DNA of 10,835 nt, taken from positions 1-10,835 of the forward strand of contig JAOXYB010059402.1 in assembly GCA_028565635.1 (NCBI GenBank), written 5' to 3'. Position 1 is the first letter of the stretch. The number at the start of each line of letters is the position of its first letter. Of the stretch, positions 1 through 7,839 are shown in pieces. Below the pieces are notes generated by a model. The model was not told the origin of the DNA. It made no database searches and saw nothing but the letters and a program-made list of their open reading frames with translations. This DNA is from Phoronis ovalis (Eukaryota > Phoronida > Phoronidae). Made by a program: the position numbers and the translations under genes.

Positions 1-201
1 CATCTGCTATCTGCTATCTGCTAACTTGACGTTTTCATCTGCTATCTGCTATCTGCTATCTGCTAACTTCACGTTTTTATCTGCTATCTGTTATCTGCTA
101 TTTGCTAACTTGACGTTTTCATCTGATATCTGCTATCTGTTATCTGCTAACTTGACGTTTTCATCTGATATCTGCTATCTGCTATCTGCTAACTTGACGT
201 T
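1..201. repeat. 42-bp higher-order tandem array of 7-bp units
   Basis: The 7-bp unit atctgct is repeated throughout. A divergent pair of 7-mers (aacttga, cgttttc) interrupts it at a fixed spacing: aactt(g/c)acg starts at 23, 65, 107, 149 and 191, exactly 42 bp apart each time. The higher-order unit is therefore two variant 7-mers followed by four atctgct 7-mers. The array runs off the left edge and ends where atctgct stops, near 201. Because 42 is divisible by 3, the array is open in one frame and gives a 14-residue periodic peptide (ICYLLSANLTFSSD-like). I regard that as a by-product of the repeat, not a gene. Confidence 0.95.
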
Positions 202-1396
202 ACTCTGAAAAGTTTACAAAAACACTTGTTTTATCATGCTGTCTGAAATTATCATATGACGCATCAATTCACTTTTAACTATTTGTGTTCTACACAGTGT
301 TAATCAAGAACAAATTATGCTAAAATGACATGGTCCACACTATGGCTATTTTATAGTAGGTAAGAAAATGAAGTTTTTAATACTTATTAAGTTATTTTAA
401 AATGAAATTCTGATATTATTTTGGAGCAAAACTGGTTATTAGAAAAATACATTTGATACTTGTCTTATTTGGATCATTAAAACAATAACAGTTCATAGTT
501 ACCATGAATTTACTTATTTACAAATAGGAATGGACTGTGGAAGATTAGGCATTTTTATTCTGCTAAATAACCCTTAAATTTTGAAACAGGTCGCAAATTT
601 AAAAGTCAGAATACAATTAATCGTATAAAAAATCATTTTTGTCTTGCAAGTCTATTTTTGCCAGCGTTGTATCTTACGGGAGTTTAAAGAGCACAACTGG
701 TAATAGTCTCGTAATCCAGATACATGTATGTTTGTCAACAAAACTGGAAAATATGAACCTAAAGTTATTTCCTTTTGCTCAGACTTTGCAAATGTCTAAA
801 TGATGTTTATGTTAATTTGTTTGTTCTGGTAATGTAATCTTTAATTCTGATAGAAATATGAAAAGTTCATGAAGTTTATAATTACTTTAATTGTTTTCTT
901 AACTGGGCTATAAGGGCATAAGAGTGAACTTTTAGAATCATTGTTTAGGTTGCATGACCGGTACTCTTGTATTAGAGGTGGACTGTTGAGGTTTCTCAGG
1001 TCTGGTATGTACGCATGAATCGTGAACAGTTGGTATGATATAATATAATATTATGCATATGTCCAAAATTAAAATTGAGCTTTAAATCATTTATATAATT
1101 TATATTTATACAGTTAGCATGGCATTATATAATATATGTTTACAAATATGTTTTCGCTGTGCATTTTCTACTTTCTCAAAAAATAATTGATGATTTTAAC
1201 TGTTAGTGTCCTAAAACAAATGTTTATTCAAAATATATCCTTTTTGTTAGTTACAAAACTAAGGAAATGCTTTCAGGAGATAGTATTAATGAGCATTTCT
1301 TTCTCCTTTCCCTTTGTGTTTGCTCCTTGCCATGGGGACAGTAATAGATATAATTTCAAACAAAGTAAGAGAAATCACAATTTGAAAATGTCATGT
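202..1396. other. AT-rich non-coding stretch
   Basis: No exon-like segment bounded by credible splice sites was found on either strand. It holds short AT palindromic runs (about 1035-1060 and 1085-1140). The plus-strand open frame that begins at 1187 has no recognisable domain and is treated as chance. Confidence 0.6.
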
Positions 1397-1402
1397 TTTA
1401 TT
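1397..1402 (-). promoter_or_regulatory. Candidate poly(A) signal (AATAAA, minus strand)
   Basis: The minus strand reads AATAAA here, 30 bases beyond the candidate minus-strand stop codon at 1432-1434. That would imply a very short 3' UTR. In DNA this AT-rich the hexamer is expected by chance fairly often, so it matters only together with the exon candidate next to it. Confidence 0.25.
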
Positions 1403-1431
1403 AAAATGAAGTGGATTAATTATGTCAAAGT

Positions 1432-1531
1432 CTACCAAGTCCCCAAGCTTTCTATGTATTTTTCATCAATTTCACCTAGCCGTCTGTTGTTAGAGACCAC
1501 GCCGGGCCATACCAAAGTCAGTTGGATAAGA
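1432..1531 (-). CDS. Possible terminal coding exon of a minus-strand gene, unrecognised
   Basis: On the minus strand a good acceptor (pyrimidine-rich, ending tttttcgtgcag) precedes 1531. Entering after one base gives 32 codons and a TAG: it starts LIQLTLVWPGVVSNN and ends in a charged stretch containing GEIDEKYIESLGTW. An AATAAA follows 30 bases after the stop. The segment is less AT-rich than its surroundings. The protein is not recognised. The zero-phase reading of the same segment stops after 13 residues, and the opposite strand is also open here, so the strand itself is uncertain. Possible upstream partner exons on the minus strand are described under findings. Confidence 0.2.
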
Positions 1532-1919
1532 CTGCACGAAAAATCGGGAGTAGGCATGAGACATGATTATCTTTATTTGTAACTTGACATAATTTTCCGC
1601 AACTAGTCTAGTAGTTACTAGAAGACAACACGTTACCATGGAAATGGATGGACCCTTGATCATGGCCCGTTGAGAACACTTTGCTCACACGTTGAAGGAA
1701 TTAAATGGTATTGAGCAAGTATGGATTGAAGTCTGCATTCAACTAGGGGAGCAGAAATGCAGAAATCCACCCTGCAGACATTCTTCAATGTGTAATCTGT
1801 CTGGAAATGTAGTTATTTAGCAACATTTATTTCTGCTTTTTTGTGAGTATTCCAGATACTTACATATATGAAGAACCTTCTATAACTAATGTCAACTGCA
1901 TTCTCGTTTTTCTGCTAAA

Positions 1920-2925
1920 AATCCGTAACTACATTCAGAAAAATCATTTGGAAACCTTCCCCTCAGGAAAAAGCAGTAGAAATCAAAAACTTGTGAAAGT
2001 TACACAAGATTAAAAATCAACATTAAAAATTGATAATATTGCAGTACATGAACTGTATTGATTATTGAGTGACCCTATTTTATTGTTATACACTTGTGTT
2101 CATAGATTGAAAAAGGTAAATTGAATTTAAACTGATACTGATGTGACAATGTTCTTTTCCTTTAGTTAATTTAGTACACAACTTGCTGTACATAAACTGA
2201 TAACGGATTATCAAACGGCCGCGCGCCCACGTTGATATTTTTAGGGTACTGTGTAATTCATCAACGGCTTGGCTATTTCTTTTGAAGAGCACAATCTCAA
2301 TATTTTGAAAGTGAAGCACCAGTACGCTTGACGTGCGAAGTGTTTCTTTTTAACATAATTATATCATCAAATTTTAAATGTGTATTGTCAAAAGTATTTA
2401 TATGCACTTGTTATGATTGAAAAATAAATAAACTAAACGAAAATGCAACAGATTGCAAGAATTAAAGAAGAAGACGCAAATAACGGAAATGATTGGCTGA
2501 GGTAAAACAATACAATGACGTAACATGATTGTAACTACGAGTGTATGAAACATAGCTGGTTCGTTTGGCATTTCTTCCATTCTTATCTGGAGAGTAGCTA
2601 GTTAACATCAATAGCAGAAATATCACCAGACAAGATTTGTTTTCAACACCAATTTCCGCGGAAGAGACTAATTGGGTATGTAGACTACTAATTGTACGTA
2701 AAAAGTAATACTGATTTTATCACCTTATAACGCTCCATTTGTATGGAAAAGCAATCAGAGTTGCTGAAATACACGAGTATCAAACTAGAATCTGAGAAAA
2801 TAGATTAATTTGCATCTACGGCACAACATGATATGGTTATGAAACGTGTTTAGTAAGGTATATCCCAACCTCCCGGGTCGATCTGATATTCCTATATTAT
2901 TTTTAATATTTTCATAAGTGTGAGT
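1920..2925. other. Non-coding stretch with isolated regulatory-like motifs
   Basis: No supported gene was found. Visible features are a short GC-rich patch around 2216-2230 (cggccgcgcgcccacg) in otherwise AT-rich DNA. There is also a CCAAT-type box (attggct, about 2491) about 25 bp before a TGACGTAA CRE/ATF-like site (about 2516). A minus-strand open frame starting MEEMPNEP lies beside these motifs (about 2398-2580). It could mark a promoter and first exon, but no convincing donor follows it. Confidence 0.4.
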
Positions 2926-3078
2926 GAATATAATATCTGATAACATTTCATATTTTAGAATTTTTGAATCTTCGTTTTTTCTTTGAAAAGTTCATGATTT
3001 GTAAATCCCTAGTATAAGATTCCTACGACCGACTGTGACTCGTAGATTGACTTAAGCTGGTATCAGTCATAAGTAATA
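2926..3078 (+). repeat. Direct duplication, copy A
   Basis: This segment is a diverged direct copy of 3155-3300. Shared blocks appear in the same order: aaaagttcatgatttgta, cctagtataag, ttccta followed by gaccg or gccg, gactgtg/gaccgtg, then gctgg(t/a)atcag(t/c)cataa. Offset is about 225 bp. Neither copy contains a supported gene. Confidence 0.85.
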
Positions 3079-3083
3079 AAAAA

Positions 3084-3120
3084 CATGTATCCTCACATGT
3101 ATCCTCACATGTATCCTCAC
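3084..3120. repeat. 12-bp tandem repeat, three copies
   Basis: Three perfect copies of catgtatcctca (3084-3119) followed by a partial copy. It lies between the two members of the larger direct duplication. Confidence 0.95.
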
Positions 3121-3154
3121 AGGTAACGTTCCTCATATAATGGGTTCTCATCTC

Positions 3155-3300
3155 GAATGATATAATAACTAACAATATTTCATATTTTTGAATATCCGTT
3201 TTTCTTAGAAAAGTTCATGATTTGTAGATTCCTAGTATAAGTTTCCTATAGCCGACCGTGGCTCTTAGTTTGACATGAGCTGGAATCAGCCATAAATATT
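3155..3300 (+). repeat. Direct duplication, copy B
   Basis: Second member of the duplication described at 2926-3078. It is diverged by many substitutions and a few small indels, so the duplication is not recent. Confidence 0.85.
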
Positions 3301-4029
3301 TAAAAAAAACAACAATTAACGTTGGGTCATACACTGGATGTGTGCGGTGTTCTCAACTCGAAATGTATGCACATTATAAATACCTAATTATCACCAGGTT
3401 TAGCCAATGCTTAAAGTGACAGCTAAATGTGATAGACAAATGGGCGATTTACAAAGCTTATAGACGGCAATATGGAATTATATCGATGAATTGAGAAACA
3501 AGAATTTTCCTTCAAAGCGGCACTTTTAAAAATGACGAGCCTTTTGAATCCTGTTAGGTAGTGCAACGCTGATAAAACATTTTTTCGCAAAAACGTTAAA
3601 CATATCGTAATAATAGGCAATATGAAGGAATCGATTGTTTTTAAATGTGTTTTTATAGAAAGTCACGAATAGCAACCAATTAATGCAATTAAAATTATTA
3701 AATCAAACGGTGGTGCAACTTCGAGGCTTGTTCGGGCATGTAATAACTCGATGCCGGGGGCATGTACGATTGTGATACACCTTCACCTGCAGTGTCGTTT
3801 GTCAATTCCTGAAGTTTATTTTAAATTTTGTGTTCCAGTGTATTTAAGCATTATCGTTTTTAGTTAAATGCATTGCACATTTGTTTATTGCTTTTTGTCG
3901 TTATGAATGCGAAGCAAATTAGACCAACTATTACAATAAGCAAATTTAAGGTAAATAATGCTACAGATCGGCTTGCTAACCAATATGTCACCCATGTATC
4001 CCGTTATTAAAATAGGGTCTACGCTACTG
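3301..4029. other. Non-coding stretch upstream of the main gene
   Basis: No supported exon was found on either strand. The minus-strand frame at 3423-3620 has no recognisable features. No clear TATA box or initiator can be assigned, although this is where the promoter or 5' UTR of the gene starting at 4120 would be expected. Confidence 0.5.
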
Positions 4030-4046
4030 TAGTGTATGCTACACTA
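4030..4046. repeat. Short perfect inverted repeat
   Basis: TAGTGTA and TACACTA are perfect 7-bp inverted arms around a 3-base spacer (tgc). The site is 74 bp upstream of the candidate start codon. It could be a palindromic factor site or a small hairpin in the 5' leader; there is no direct evidence for either. Confidence 0.6.
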
Positions 4047-4119
4047 ACGTGATAAGAAGATCAAATCGCCGTCACCCAAACAACTGTAAGTTACACCGCC
4101 CTTCCATCACTGCGCCAAG

Positions 4120-4206
4120 ATGCCACCTATGAGAGGAACAGTCCCCACCCAAGCATTTCCCCCTGCCCACAATCCTTACACGCCGCAAGAGCAAGATGAA
4201 ATTAGA
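4120..4206 (+). CDS. Exon 1 (start-containing) of an unrecognised plus-strand gene
   Basis: Twenty-nine codons from an ATG with A at -3 (gccaagATG). An in-frame TAA at 4087-4089 closes the frame upstream, which supports this start. The N-terminal part is proline-rich (MPPMRGTVPTQAFPPAHN) and the end is charged (PYTPQEQDEIR). The exon ends on a codon boundary at a donor reading AGA|GTAAGA. It is more GC-rich than its surroundings, as expected for coding sequence. The next candidate exon (4351-4395) begins in the same phase, so this looks like the 5' end of a multi-exon gene. No signal peptide is seen, which suggests a cytosolic or nuclear product. I do not recognise the family. Confidence 0.55.
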
Positions 4207-4350
4207 GTAAGACCTGCTTTGAAACTTAATATATAACTGAATCTATTGCTAGAACAAAGATATATTACTTCCCGATTGTAGACATTCGCTAGTCTTTGGC
4301 ATCTCTAATCATCAGTGTGTCGTTTTAAACCTTTAAACTTTTCATAACAG

Positions 4351-4395
4351 GAACTAAATTCCGGACAAAGAATTCTATATGAGCATTGCCAACTG
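4351..4395 (+). CDS. Exon 2 of the unrecognised plus-strand gene
   Basis: A 45-bp segment follows a good acceptor (ctttaaacttttcataacag). It is open in phase 0, matching the end of exon 1, and encodes ELNSGQRILYEHCQL, which continues the charged, helix-like character of exon 1. It ends at CTG|GTTTGA. This donor is the weak point, but it is the only GT before an in-frame TGA two codons later. The preceding intron would be 144 bp. The short exon length is acceptable for an animal gene; the call rests on splice signals and phase, not on homology. Confidence 0.45.
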
Positions 4396-5148
4396 GTTTG
4401 AACGAATGACGCAACTTGCAAATTAACATAGCAGTATTTCGTTATGACGCTTAGGTTGCCTTTCATGTTTGCCATTGAAGGCACTTATTCTATTTTGAAC
4501 CTGTCTATGTATATACAAAAATAAACTCAGTAGTATTCATTTATTGCAAGAATTAATCTTTTTGAGTATAACTAGATTTACCCAAGTGGTTAAATCGTTA
4601 TTATGCAGCTGAAATCGTTGGAAAAATCCATAGCTTTATAGCCTCTTCTTGGTCGAAAAATGGCACAATTAACATTTCTACAACCTGGAAATACCCCCTG
4701 ATGGTTAGCGCCTCTTAGCGGATAAAGTTTCGTCCGACTTTACAAATAGCACAATATTGAACAGGTGCCTTAAATGTTTATTCAATAAGAAAATCTCTTT
4801 TTGTCTATTGTTCAAGGATAACGCAGTTTTCATCATTTTTAATTGAGTTTAAAGAATAGATAATCGGAGTACGTGTCTTGCTAGCATCAGTTTCGCTTTC
4901 AACTCAGAAACCTGGGATCAATTGATTGTTCTTTATTCAGTTGCAGATCTCGAGTAAGGAAAGTGAAATGTCTCCGTGTTCCTTATTTTTTTATTTAAAT
5001 TCGGTTATCGTATAAAGAAACGAGATCTATAAAATGCAATGAGTTTGTTTGTATTTAAGCTGCGCACATTTTACATTGTTTATTCGAGTTTTGCGAGCTT
5101 CGACCAGGAAAATCTTTCCTTATCTTTATTCCTATACTGGATAAAATG
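4396..5148 (+). other. Intron 2, first part
   Basis: No further supported coding segment. A possible phase 0-0 cassette exon at 4885-4953 was considered and set aside. The rest is AT-rich intronic sequence running up to the 64-bp repeat array. Confidence 0.4.
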
Positions 5149-5344
5149 CCATCTTTATAGTCAGGATACAAAGTAGTCTACTTGCTTACATCTTTATAAA
5201 AATACAAACAAGCCATCTTTATAGTCAGGATACAAAATAGTCTACTTGAATTGCTTACATCTTTATAATAATACGAACAAGACATCTTTATAGTCAGAAT
5301 ACAAAGTAGTCTACTTGCTTACATCTTTATAAAAATACAAGCAA
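5149..5344. repeat. Three-copy tandem array, ~64-69 bp period
   Basis: Copies begin at 5149, 5213 and 5282 with ccatctttatagtca, a repeated gga/gaa-tacaaa, then tagtctacttg, ttgcttacatctttata and a short AT tail. The second copy has small insertions (period 69 instead of 64). Each unit also carries the decamer catctttata twice, so the unit may itself have grown from a smaller duplication. The array ends about 45 bp before the exon 3 acceptor. Confidence 0.93.
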
Positions 5345-5388
5345 TCAACTCTGATTAACAGCAGTGTTAGTTTTGTTCAATTTTATAG

Positions 5389-5512
5389 TCACAGTTCCAA
5401 GAGCTGTATACTGTGCTTAGAAGATTTATAAGGAATCCGCAATGCCTTGACGTACCATCAAGTATAGCGACAGTGAGCGCGCAAAGCTTGCGTGCTTGGT
5501 TGAAAGGCCGTG
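5389..5512 (+). CDS. Exon 3 of the unrecognised plus-strand gene
   Basis: An acceptor in ttttgttcaattttatag (or, six bases on, tcacag, which keeps the frame) opens a phase-0 exon of 41 codons plus one base. It encodes FQELYTVLRRFIRNP, then QCLDVPSS, then VSAQSLRAWLKGR. The frame is closed just upstream by a TAG and just downstream by a TAA at 5530-5532. It ends at CGT G|GTGAGT, a strong donor giving phase 1, which matches candidate exon 4. The product is basic and helix-like; the family is not recognised. The last ~19 bp of the exon and its donor form the first copy of the downstream tandem array. An alternative donor at 5473 (ACA|GTGAGC) would shorten the exon and change the phase. Confidence 0.55.
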
Positions 5513-5850
5513 GTGAGTATCCTGTAGTATAAGGACGTAAAGCGAGCGTGTCTTGTTTATCTGGTTGAAAACCCGTGGTGAGTATCCTCTAGCATTAGGA
5601 GGTACATTCGTGTGTGTCTTATTTATCTGGTTGAAATCCGTGGTGAGTATCCTCTAGCATTAGGAGGTAAATGCGTGTGTGTCTTATTTATCTGGTTGAA
5701 ATCCGTGGTGAGTATCCTCTAGCATTAGGAGGTAAATGCGTGTGTGACTTATTTATCTGGTTGAAAACCCGTTGTCAGTGCCGTCTAGTATTAGGCTACG
5801 AGCGTGCGTGTCTTCTTTACGAGGTTGAAAAACCGTTGTGAGTATCCCCG
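5494..5850 (+). repeat. 65-bp tandem array that repeats the exon 3 splice donor
   Basis: Each unit contains ctggttgaaaacccgtg (or a close variant) followed by gtgagtatcct, then ctagcattagg and aggtaaatgcgtgtgtgtc. Donor positions (first g of gtgagt or its equivalent) are 5513, 5578, 5643, 5708, 5774 and 5838. That is exactly 65 bp for the first three steps, then 66 and 64. The first four read GTGAGT; the fifth is degraded to GTCAGT; the sixth again reads GTGAGT. Units in the middle also carry AGGAGGTAAATG, a second donor-like sequence. The first unit overlaps the coding end of exon 3. Confidence 0.93.
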
Positions 5851-7358
5851 GACAATAATATACGAAAGTAAGTTTGCGTGTCACGCATTTATAATGTTGA
5901 AGTATTGCCAGTTATTATATTATATAACCTACCACAAGAACAATTTCGATCGTTTTTAAATAAGTATGCAGCAACTACGGTCACACTATTTAACTATTAT
6001 AAACTAAATGTTATAGATAGAATTTGTGGAGATTAATTGAATATGTTAAAGCTGTATGCGAACGGTAACATTTTGAGGTTCGAAATTAAATCGGCTGTAT
6101 TTGATTTGTAATTAATGTTTATTTTCTGAAATTGTTGTTATTTTTAGCTAATGTAATTAATTCTAAAGAAGCATAGAGACATGAAATATTTTAATTGTGC
6201 TTGAAATATTTGAAATGCCAAACTATGCATCATGTTTGTACGAGTTGTGGCGCTTGCAGTAAATCCATCCACCTTTCGTACCATGAAAAATCAACAAGTA
6301 ATAACAAAACAAATAAGCGTTCGCTCTCTAAATGTATGCTAGAAAACACTAAAAATCAGAACTTGCCACAAACGTTAAACTTGTAAATCTTGTTACCATT
6401 CGACCGGTAGAGGGCGAGGTACAGTATATAATAACAAAGTAGAATGACATAGGTGATAATTAAATTTTATTTTGATATCTAATGTTTAATAATTAAACGG
6501 AATGTAACGAGTTACACAGATTTTAAAATTTATTCCACGGTCACAATGTGTACGACACTTATTTTGCTGTTTTAACAATAATATATGTGAATAATCCTGA
6601 TCAGTCTTGATGACGTAATCGTCGGGATTGTCTTGTTAGGCGTGTTCTCCGAAATGACTAGACCGTGGTCACTGTTTAAACTAAAGTCGTGGAACATCCG
6701 CATTACAACGCAAATAAATGTTTTCTAAAACTTTACATTCAAGTATGTCATAATGGTGTTTTCAAACTATTGTGTAAAACGTGTGACATTTAGCGTTTAA
6801 TGCGCCCTATGAAAATCAGTATGCGCTTCCAACGGAAAATCCCAGTAAATAAAAATTCGTGCTAACTACATGTTTAGCAAGTAAACGATACTCCTATTAA
6901 CTTGTTACGAGGCTATTTTTAAATTGCCCCTATTTTGGTTATATAATGAATTAAGATATGTTACCAATAAAAATACGTCTTTTGAAGCATTAATTAATAC
7001 AAATTCAAATATTAGTCGCGGTATTTACAATTTGACCGCAAGAAATAACGGAGTATCCTTTTGTCTTAAAGACGTAGCTAGCCCGAATTTAGATCCTCCG
7101 GAATTTGCTGTAGAATGTACCTTATGATTTTTATGAAGTGTCATGAAACATTAATTAAAGTCCATGCGTTGTACACACAAGTCTAAACATACCAACATAA
7201 CATAGAATGAATGTTAAAGTTTCGGGAAAAATTTACTTTGCGTGAAAAATACAATGTGGAAGTTCCACGATTTTTTATTTAAATAATAACAAGGGTCCAG
7301 CTTAGCCTTAAAGTACTGACAGTTACATTTCAATGAAAAATATGTCTTTTTGTTATAG
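5851..7358 (+). other. Intron 3, remainder
   Basis: Large AT-rich intron with no supported exon. Open frames at about 6195-6386 and 6924-7127 lack compatible splice sites or recognisable features. The one motif worth naming is the CTCF-like site at 6404-6416. A TGACGTAA CRE-like octamer lies near 6610. Confidence 0.45.
6404..6416 (+). promoter_or_regulatory. CTCF-like core motif
   Basis: CCGGTAGAGGGCG matches the CTCF core CCASYAGRKGGC at every position except the third. It is conspicuous because the surrounding intron is strongly AT-rich. CTCF is conserved across bilaterian animals, but a single motif match is weak evidence of binding. Confidence 0.2.
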
Positions 7359-7432
7359 TTAACATGTTATTTTTGATACTGAATAACATCCGTGAAATAT
7401 TGCGTTTGAGAAATATATGTACTGCTATGCAG
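7359..7432 (+). CDS. Exon 4 of the unrecognised plus-strand gene (3' end ambiguous)
   Basis: A strong acceptor (aatatgtctttttgttatag) opens a phase-1 exon, matching the end of exon 3; the split codon becomes GTT (Val). It encodes NMLFLILNN, IREILRLRN and ICTAMQ, a leucine-rich, probably helical stretch. The simplest donor is CAG|GTGGAT after 7432 (phase 0); GAT|GTAAAT after 7438 would add two residues in the same phase. The frame also stays open well beyond this (VDVNNPMAHIYKPYCAHYGW onward). It could run to a donor after 7541 (phase 1), or to a TAA at 7559-7561 that overlaps an AATAAA inside the foldback element, so a longer or terminal exon is possible. The family is not recognised. Confidence 0.4.
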
Positions 7433-7556
7433 GTGGATGTAAATAATCCGATGGCACATATTTATAAACCTTATTGTGCACACTATGGTTGGATTCGACA
7501 AGGAGTGGAAGACATACGGGAACATTATCAATTCGTCGGGGGTAATAGTCAGTCTG

Positions 7557-7562
7557 AATAAA
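7557..7562 (+). promoter_or_regulatory. AATAAA overlapping a TAA stop in the left arm
   Basis: The extended exon 4 frame ends ...SQSE then TAA at 7559-7561, and that TAA lies inside AATAAA at 7557-7562. A T/GT-rich run (tttttgttat) follows about 45 bases later, where a downstream processing element could lie. If used, the foldback arm would supply both stop and polyadenylation signal for a short isoform. It may be chance. Confidence 0.25.
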
Positions 7563-7640
7563 ACCGTACCTTCTCAACTAACGTCTGGGCTTAACCATAG
7601 TCAATTTTTGTTATATTCCTTCAATTTAACAAGAGCAAAA

Positions 7641-7654
7641 TAATGACGTCATTA
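7641..7654. promoter_or_regulatory. Perfect CRE-type palindrome
   Basis: taatgacgtcatta is a perfect 14-bp palindrome centred on the full CRE octamer TGACGTCA, the consensus for CREB/ATF bZIP factors. It lies in the spacer of the foldback element. Function is unknown. Confidence 0.4.
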
Positions 7655-7744
7655 ATCTTTCGCCAACCGAGATAAGCTTTTCTCTCTGCGTGTTCCATCG
7701 TCGCCTACCACCTCTATTGTATCATTATGATTCATTCTGCTCAG

Positions 7745-7806
7745 GTATCGCCGCGGAGCTTTCTGTTTGCTTATCGGACTACGGATAAACTCTGGCAGGA
7801 CAGAAT
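7745..7806 (+). CDS. Exon 5 candidate, inside the foldback element
   Basis: A strong acceptor (gattcattctgctcag) opens a phase-0 segment of 20 codons plus two bases, encoding VSPRSFLFAYR and TTDKLWQDR. It is GC-richer than its surroundings and its phase matches the end of exon 4. The donor AAT|GTGTGC is poor, but the phase 2 it gives is exactly what exon 6 needs (AT+A makes an isoleucine codon). The exon lies within the spacer of an inverted-repeat element, so it may be an exonised transposon segment or a false call. A C10 tract follows at 7825-7834. This is the weakest exon in the model. Confidence 0.25.
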
Positions 7807-7824
7807 GTGTGCAATCGACCCACG

Positions 7825-7839
7825 CCCCCCCCCCTCCCC
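7825..7839 (+). repeat. Poly-C tract
   Basis: Ten C, one T, then four C. It is a mononucleotide run prone to length variation, 18 bp after candidate exon 5. Confidence 0.95.

Noticed and set aside
26-208. Open frame giving a 14-residue periodic hydrophobic peptide
   Set aside because: It is produced by the 42-bp tandem array, whose period is a multiple of three; nothing else supports a gene.
858-872. gaaaagttcatga shared with the duplication at about 2985 and 3208
   Set aside because: Only 13 bases are shared at this third site with no further alignment; too short to call a third repeat copy.
1187-1582. 131-codon plus-strand open frame, the longest in the window
   Set aside because: No recognisable domain, no upstream context and low-complexity AT-driven codons in its first half. 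Its more protein-like end overlaps the minus-strand exon candidate and may be its shadow.
4885-4953. Possible 69-bp phase 0-0 cassette exon (acceptor cttgctag, donor CGA|GTAAGG)
   Set aside because: Splice signals are acceptable, but the peptide (HQFRFQLRNLGS..., then CSLFSCRSR) does not look like its neighbours and the model is complete without it.
5149-5850. CRISPR-like regular spacing
   Set aside because: Whole units are repeated without unique spacers, in a eukaryotic intron; these are ordinary tandem arrays.
6260-6297. Possible 38-bp exon (NPSTFRTMKNQQ) between gcttgcag and CAA|GTAATA
   Set aside because: Its phase 1-to-0 fit is incompatible with exon 4, which has better signals. It could only replace exon 4 in an alternative transcript.
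6924-7127. 67-codon plus-strand frame in intron 3
   Set aside because: No compatible splice sites in the required phase and no recognised motif; probably chance.
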